Assembly (NCBI GenBank): GCA_964423545.1 | Contig: CAYRFV010000229.1 | Location: 1-9,405 of the forward strand | DNA: 9,405 bases | From: JALOOE01 sp964423545 | GTDB lineage: Bacteria; Chloroflexota; Anaerolineae; CG2-30-64-16 | Direction of reading: 5' to 3' | Shown here: positions 6,565-9,405 of the stretch, in pieces | Layout: each line of letters opens with the position of its first letter | Numbering within the stretch: the first letter of the stretch is position 1 | Made by a program: the position numbers and the translations under genes | Notes under the pieces: generated by a model | The model's database searches: none | What the model saw: only the letters and a program-made list of their open reading frames with translations | What the model was told of the DNA's origin: nothing

Positions 6565-7713
6565 CTACGCGCCCTGGGCCGTAGCCGCCGCTGCAGACAC
6601 TGCCTTCTGCGCTGCCTCTGCCAGCGTCTCAGCCGTCACCATCTTCGCTTCGGCCAGGATCGCTCGCCCCTCTTCAAAGTTGGTGCCGACCAGGCGGACC
6701 ACCATCGGCACCCGTGTGGGCACCTGCTGGAGAGCCTTGAGAATGCCACGCGCTACCTCGTCGCAGCGGGTGATGCCACCGAAGATGTTGAGGAGCACTG
6801 CCTTCACATTCGAGTCAGACAGAATGATGCGCAACGCCGCCGCAACCTTGTCAGCCTGGGCGCCACCGCCCACGTCAAGGAAGTTGGCCGGAGCGCCGCC
6901 GTAGAACTTGATAATATCCATCGTCGCCATCGCCAGCCCCGCGCCGTTGACCATGCAGCCGATCTGACCATCGAGCTTGACGTAGCTGAGGTCACTGAGA
7001 CGCGCCTCACGCTCCTCTACAGTCTCATCGTCCTCATCGCGCATCGCGGCCAGATCGGCATGCCGGAAGAGCGCGCTGTCATCCAGCACCATCTTGCCGT
7101 CAAGCGCTTTCAACGAGCCATCCCCCAACACGGCCAGCGGGTTGATCTCTGCCAGATTGGCATCGCAGCCCATGTAAGCGGCATAGAGACCCTGGCAGAT
7201 CCTGGCAAACGGCGCAAACTGCTCCTTCGGCAGTCCAATGCTGATGGCGAGATCGCGCGCCTGGTACTCGCGCAGCCCCAGGAACGGGTCGATCGCCAAG
7301 GTAAAGATCTTCTCCGGGGTTGTGGCAGCCACCTCTTCGATGTCGACGCCGCCCTCGCTGGATGCCATCACCACCACGCGGCGTCGCGTCCGGTCGAGCA
7401 CCATGCCCAGATAGAGCTCCTTGCGGATATCCGCAGCAGGATCGACCAGCACTTTTTTCACGGTCAAGCCCTTGATCTCCATGCCCAGGATTTGCCGCGC
7501 CACCACTTCCGCCTCGGCCGGCGTCTTCGCCAGCTTGATGCCGCCCGCCTTGCCGCGGCCGCCGACAAGCACCTGGGACTTGACCACGACGGCGCCGCCG
7601 GCGCGCTCGGCCAGCGCACGCGCCTCTGCCGGCGTCGTAGCTACATCGCCGTTCGGAACCAGCACCCCATACTGAGCGAAGATCCGCTTGGCCTGATACT
7701 CCTGGAGTTTCAA
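6565..7713 (-). CDS. sucC: Succinyl-CoA synthetase beta subunit
   Basis: The beta subunit holds the nucleotide-binding ATP-grasp domain and pairs with SucD. The product is 382 residues, close to the usual 385-390. It starts (M)KLQEYQAKRIFAQYGVLVP, as the family does. The ATP-grasp loop is KSQVLVGGRGKAGG (45-58), with ASSEGGVDIEEVA (117-129) and the metal ligands Glu189/Asn191 in AEINPLAV and Asp205. The C-terminal ligase domain has GQIGCMVNGAGLAM (249-262) and FGGITRCD (near 315). The start is TTG at 7713, with AAGGAGG ending 7 nt upstream. The frame stays open further upstream to 7851, but that part runs through the leader hairpins and has no family similarity. ADP versus GDP preference cannot be fixed by eye. 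Transcription starts at its own promoter and passes an attenuator-like terminator. Confidence 0.97.
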   Translation of the reverse strand: MKLQEYQAKRIFAQYGVLVPNGDVATTPAEARALAERAGGAVVVKSQVLVGGRGKAGGIKLAKTPAEAEVVARQILGMEIKGLTVKKVLVDPAADIRKELYLGMVLDRTRRRVVVMASSEGGVDIEEVAATTPEKIFTLAIDPFLGLREYQARDLAISIGLPKEQFAPFARICQGLYAAYMGCDANLAEINPLAVLGDGSLKALDGKMVLDDSALFRHADLAAMRDEDDETVEEREARLSDLSYVKLDGQIGCMVNGAGLAMATMDIIKFYGGAPANFLDVGGGAQADKVAAALRIILSDSNVKAVLLNIFGGITRCDEVARGILKALQQVPTRVPMVVRLVGTNFEEGRAILAEAKMVTAETLAEAAQKAVSAAAATAQGA

Positions 7714-7720
7714 CGCACGA

Positions 7721-7727
7721 CCTCCTT
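7721..7727 (-). promoter_or_regulatory. Strong Shine-Dalgarno that fixes the sucC TTG start
   Basis: AAGGAGG (7727-7721) is followed by a 7-nt spacer and TTG. This near-perfect anti-16S match decides the sucC start in favour of TTG at 7713, directly in front of the conserved KLQEYQ, although no ATG is present nearby. Confidence 0.85.
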
Positions 7728-7730
7728 CGA

Positions 7731-7811
7731 TCAAGGACTGCACACATGAAAAAGCGCCACGAGACGTGGCGCACCGAACGGACGACCACCATGGAACAAT
7801 ACCGGAGGCAT
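7731..7811 (-). CDS. Possible 26-residue leader peptide of sucCD
   Basis: In the predicted sucC leader, the ATG at 7811 is preceded by GGAGG (7822-7818) with a 6-nt spacer, an ideal ribosome-binding site. The ORF has 26 codons, begins MPPVLFHGGRPF and ends VCSP, with TGA at 7733-7731, just 3 nt before the sucC Shine-Dalgarno. It runs straight through the terminator hairpin, so a translating ribosome would prevent that hairpin from folding. Five prolines are present, but no run of a single amino acid that would name a classical attenuation signal. The function is inferred from layout only. The same frame is open upstream to 8006, but that part lies before the predicted transcript start. Confidence 0.45.
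   Translation of the reverse strand: MPPVLFHGGRPFGAPRLVALFHVCSP
7749..7772 (-). terminator. Intrinsic terminator / attenuator in the sucC leader
   Basis: On the minus strand GCGCCACG (7772-7765), loop TCT, CGTGGCGC (7761-7754) form a perfect 8-bp GC-rich stem followed at once by TTTTT (7753-7749). This is a canonical factor-independent terminator. It lies 35 bp upstream of the sucC start and about 75 bp downstream of the predicted sucC transcription start. It is therefore placed to attenuate sucCD, though it would also stop transcripts arriving from the acyl-CoA-binding protein gene. Confidence 0.85.
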
Positions 7812-7824
7812 CGCCCGCCTCCGG
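7802..7824 (-). promoter_or_regulatory. SD-sequestering hairpin in the sucC leader
   Basis: CCGGAGGC (7824-7817) and GCCTCCGG (7809-7802) form a perfect 8-bp stem with a 7-nt loop. The 5' arm contains the GGAGG of the leader ORF, and its ATG begins at the end of the loop. Folding would hide the ribosome-binding site. There is no T run after it, so it is not a terminator. Confidence 0.65.
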
Positions 7825-7853
7825 ACCAGGCGCGCTCCTGTCAAGCACCATGG

Positions 7854-7881
7854 ATTATACCACCGCGGCGATGAGCAGCAA
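7854..7881 (-). promoter_or_regulatory. Sigma-70-type promoter for sucCD
   Basis: A perfect -10 TATAAT (7859-7854) lies 16 bases after TTGCTG (7881-7876), a four-of-six match to TTGACA. Predicted transcription starts near 7847, giving a leader of about 134 nt before sucC. The promoter lies in the 214-bp gap between the acyl-CoA-binding protein gene and sucC. Confidence 0.7.
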
Positions 7882-7927
7882 ATTGCGGGATAGCATCGCC
7901 CGTTAAAGCGCCAGGCCGCCGGCTGCA

Positions 7928-8185
7928 CTATCCCTTGAGCCTGGCCACCAGGTTGACGTACTCCTGCATCGCCTTCTCTGCCGGCATCCCACGCATCCTG
8001 GACCACGCGTCATATTTCGCCCGACCCACGAAGTCGGTGAAACCGGGTTTGGGGCCCGATACATTCCCCACCGTAGCCTGCTTGTAGAAAGCGTACAGCT
8101 TGAGCAGCGTCTGGTCGTCTGGACGTTTCGGCAGCTTCTGAACCTCTTGGGCGGCAGCCTCGAATTCCGCTTTCAAATCAGCCAT
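7928..8185 (-). CDS. Acyl-CoA-binding protein (ACBP family)
   Basis: The product is 85 residues, the size of a classical ACBP. This is a cytosolic four-helix protein that binds medium- to long-chain acyl-CoA esters and buffers or delivers them. The core YKQATVGNVSGPKPGFTDF and the following AKYDAW match the family. By alignment with animal ACBP, the ligand-contact residues Tyr28, Lys32, Lys54 and Tyr73 correspond to Tyr31, Lys35, Lys57 and Tyr76, all present. ACBPs are common in eukaryotes and patchy in bacteria. The ATG at 8185 has GAGGAG about 9 nt upstream. It follows the NHL-repeat gene by 21 bp, so the two are likely co-transcribed. No terminator is evident directly after it; the sucC leader terminator is the first one downstream. 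Confidence 0.93.
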   Translation of the reverse strand: MADLKAEFEAAAQEVQKLPKRPDDQTLLKLYAFYKQATVGNVSGPKPGFTDFVGRAKYDAWSRMRGMPAEKAMQEYVNLVARLKG

Positions 8186-8206
8186 GTGTCGTCTCTCCTC
8201 TGCCGG

Positions 8207-9405
8207 TCATTGCTGCGGCGGGAAAACCATGATCCGGTGCGCATCGCCGTCGGCAACGTAAATGCGGCCATCCGGCCCGACCGCGACCCCCGTTGGCAGC
8301 AGGAATGATTGGGCGTCGCTGCCATACTGGCCCAAAGCGAAACGCGGTGAACCGTCGGGACCGAAGGCCAGGACGCGGTAGTTCTCCGGATCGGTGGCGA
8401 GAAGGAGATTGCGCTGCGAGTCGTACGCCATCTGGGGTTTGTTGACCACAGAGTTGCCTGCCCACCCGAAGACCTGCCACAGCGCGCTGAACACGCCATT
8501 CGGATCGAACTTCTGAATGCGGCGATTCCACGCATCGGCCACGTACCAGTTGCCGGCGGCATCCTGCGCCAGGCCCGTCGGCTCATCGAACCGTCCCTCG
8601 ACCACCCCGCCGCCGCCGAATTGGCTGGCAAACGAACCATCGGGATTGAACACCTGCACGCGCTTGTTGCCGGTGTCCATGGCGTAGAGCTTGCCGTCCT
8701 TGCCGACGACCACCTGGCGCGGACCGTAGAATGCGAACGGCTTGCCCAACTCACCGCCCGTGGATTCGAAGACGCCCCACATGTTGACGAACTTGCCCTC
8801 TTTGTCGAACTTCTGGATGCGGTGGTTCCAGGTGTCGGCGACATAGACATTGCCTTCCTGATCCACTGCGATGCCCCACGGCTCGTTGAACTGGCCGCGG
8901 CCATCGCCCTGGCAGCCTTCTCGCGTGTCGAGCTTGCACGTGCTGCCCCACTGGCGCAGCAAAGATCCGTCGGGGTTGAAGACCTGGATGCGGTTGTTGC
9001 CCGAATCCGCCACGTAGATCCTGCTCTGATTATCCACAGCCACCGCGCGCGGGAATGTGAACTGACCCGGGCCTTTGCCGGGTACGCCGGGCGTCCCGAT
9101 TTGCTGCTGCGCCGATGCGATGCGGGGCGGATAGGGGTCCTTCACCTCGGCCGCAGCAGCCGAGACAGCCGGCGCGCCCCAATCCCACACCTGCGATGCG
9201 ATATCTTTCCGTACGAACAGGCTGAAGCGATGGATCGGATCCCACTGCGCTGTCGGGGTGGCATAGCGCCGATGGATGAGCACGTCCCAGATTTGACCGC
9301 GCTGCTTGGGATCGCTCAGGATGTCACGAATGCGCTGCCACGACAGCCCCTTGTACGTCTCGCGCGGCCACCAGATCAGGCGGTAGGGGAACTCGTGGTA
9401 CCGGT
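8207..9405 (-). CDS. C-terminal part of Agl23/TIGR03663-like protein with six-bladed NHL propeller (5' end beyond the window)
   Basis: The frame is open at the right edge and 398 residues are visible. A GTG at 9283 is not the real start, because the upstream codons also read as protein (RYHEFPYRLIWWPRETYKGL, then a WQRIRDILSD segment). That part, with the later HRFSLFVRKDI and VWDWG, recalls the extracytoplasmic tail of Chloroflexota membrane proteins in the Agl23/TIGR03663 family, related to PMT-type glycosyltransferases. The assignment is from memory and moderate. The remainder holds six NHL repeats with the pattern P-x-G-x-A-V-D ... YVAD-x-x-N-x-R-IQ-x-F: GQFTFPRAVAVD, GQFNEPWGIAVD, YGPRQVVVGKDG, GRFDEPTGLAQD, NKPQMAYD and LLPTGVAVGPDG. 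Together they should close a six-bladed propeller for protein or glycan contacts, probably outside the cell. The ligand is unknown. The ACBP gene follows after 21 bp. Confidence 0.8.
   Translation of the reverse strand, partial: RYHEFPYRLIWWPRETYKGLSWQRIRDILSDPKQRGQIWDVLIHRRYATPTAQWDPIHRFSLFVRKDIASQVWDWGAPAVSAAAAEVKDPYPPRIASAQQQIGTPGVPGKGPGQFTFPRAVAVDNQSRIYVADSGNNRIQVFNPDGSLLRQWGSTCKLDTREGCQGDGRGQFNEPWGIAVDQEGNVYVADTWNHRIQKFDKEGKFVNMWGVFESTGGELGKPFAFYGPRQVVVGKDGKLYAMDTGNKRVQVFNPDGSFASQFGGGGVVEGRFDEPTGLAQDAAGNWYVADAWNRRIQKFDPNGVFSALWQVFGWAGNSVVNKPQMAYDSQRNLLLATDPENYRVLAFGPDGSPRFALGQYGSDAQSFLLPTGVAVGPDGRIYVADGDAHRIMVFPPQQ

Noticed and set aside
5722..7749. 675-codon open frame on the plus strand, antisense to sucCD
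   Set aside because: It mirrors the codon structure of two unmistakable genes on the other strand, is full of Arg, His and Asp in low-complexity order, and shows no domain. GC-rich third positions keep the antisense frame open.
7100..7792. ATG at 7792 in the sucC leader as a start of a second leader peptide or a 230-codon gene
   Set aside because: The frame does not close before sucC and continues as an out-of-frame shadow inside it, and it has no good ribosome-binding site, unlike the ATG at 7811.
7714..7847. T-box or known metabolite riboswitch in the sucC leader
   Set aside because: No T-box sequence (TGGNACCGCG-like) or conserved riboswitch core was recognised. A covariance-model search could not be run, so a distant riboswitch is not excluded.
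7714..7851. Upstream extension of the sucC frame to 7851
   Set aside because: It translates the hairpins and the terminator, has no SucC similarity, and the TTG at 7713 has a near-perfect Shine-Dalgarno in front of the conserved KLQEYQ start.
8240..9080. Repeated short DNA motifs in the right-hand gene as a possible repeat array
   Set aside because: They encode the recurring NHL blade motifs (for example VFNPDG and RIQKF) and are explained by the protein repeats.

Overview
This is a high-GC bacterial chromosome segment in which every supported gene lies on the minus strand, so transcription runs from base 9405 towards base 1. Three things point to the phylum Chloroflexota, perhaps near Roseiflexus or Chloroflexus: a membrane-glycosyltransferase-like tail fused to NHL repeats, a bacterial acyl-CoA-binding protein, and a DUF5678-like mini-protein beside cca. 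This placement rests on family knowledge and was not tested by a search.

Layout in transcription order. (1) 9405-7928: the C-terminal part of a large protein ending in a six-bladed NHL propeller, probably of the Agl23/TIGR03663 type, followed after 21 bp by an acyl-CoA-binding protein. (2) 7881-5683: sucC and sucD, the two subunits of succinyl-CoA synthetase, with their own promoter and an elaborate leader. The leader contains a hairpin that buries the ribosome-binding site of a 26-codon upstream ORF, then an intrinsic terminator lying inside that ORF, then a very strong Shine-Dalgarno before the TTG start of sucC. (3) 5669-2676: a compact cluster of a DUF5678-like mini-protein, a tRNA nucleotidyltransferase (cca) with HD domain, a SpoIIE/PP2C-type phosphatase and a small P-loop kinase-like protein. 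The last three overlap or are 4 bp apart. (4) 2665-195: secD and secF behind a textbook TTGACA-17-TATAAT promoter, with a possible terminator after secF. (5) 113-1: the first 37 codons of a zinc-type alcohol dehydrogenase of the MDR superfamily.

Most of the content is housekeeping: central carbon metabolism, tRNA 3'-end maturation and protein export. The most interesting material is regulatory. The sucC leader has the architecture of a translation-coupled transcription attenuator. The cca start lacks a Shine-Dalgarno but overlaps the stop of a 10-codon ORF that has one. The phosphatase and P-loop protein behind cca form a pair of unknown role. No rRNA, tRNA, CRISPR array, insertion sequence or phage gene was seen, and no gene-free stretch exceeds about 215 bp.
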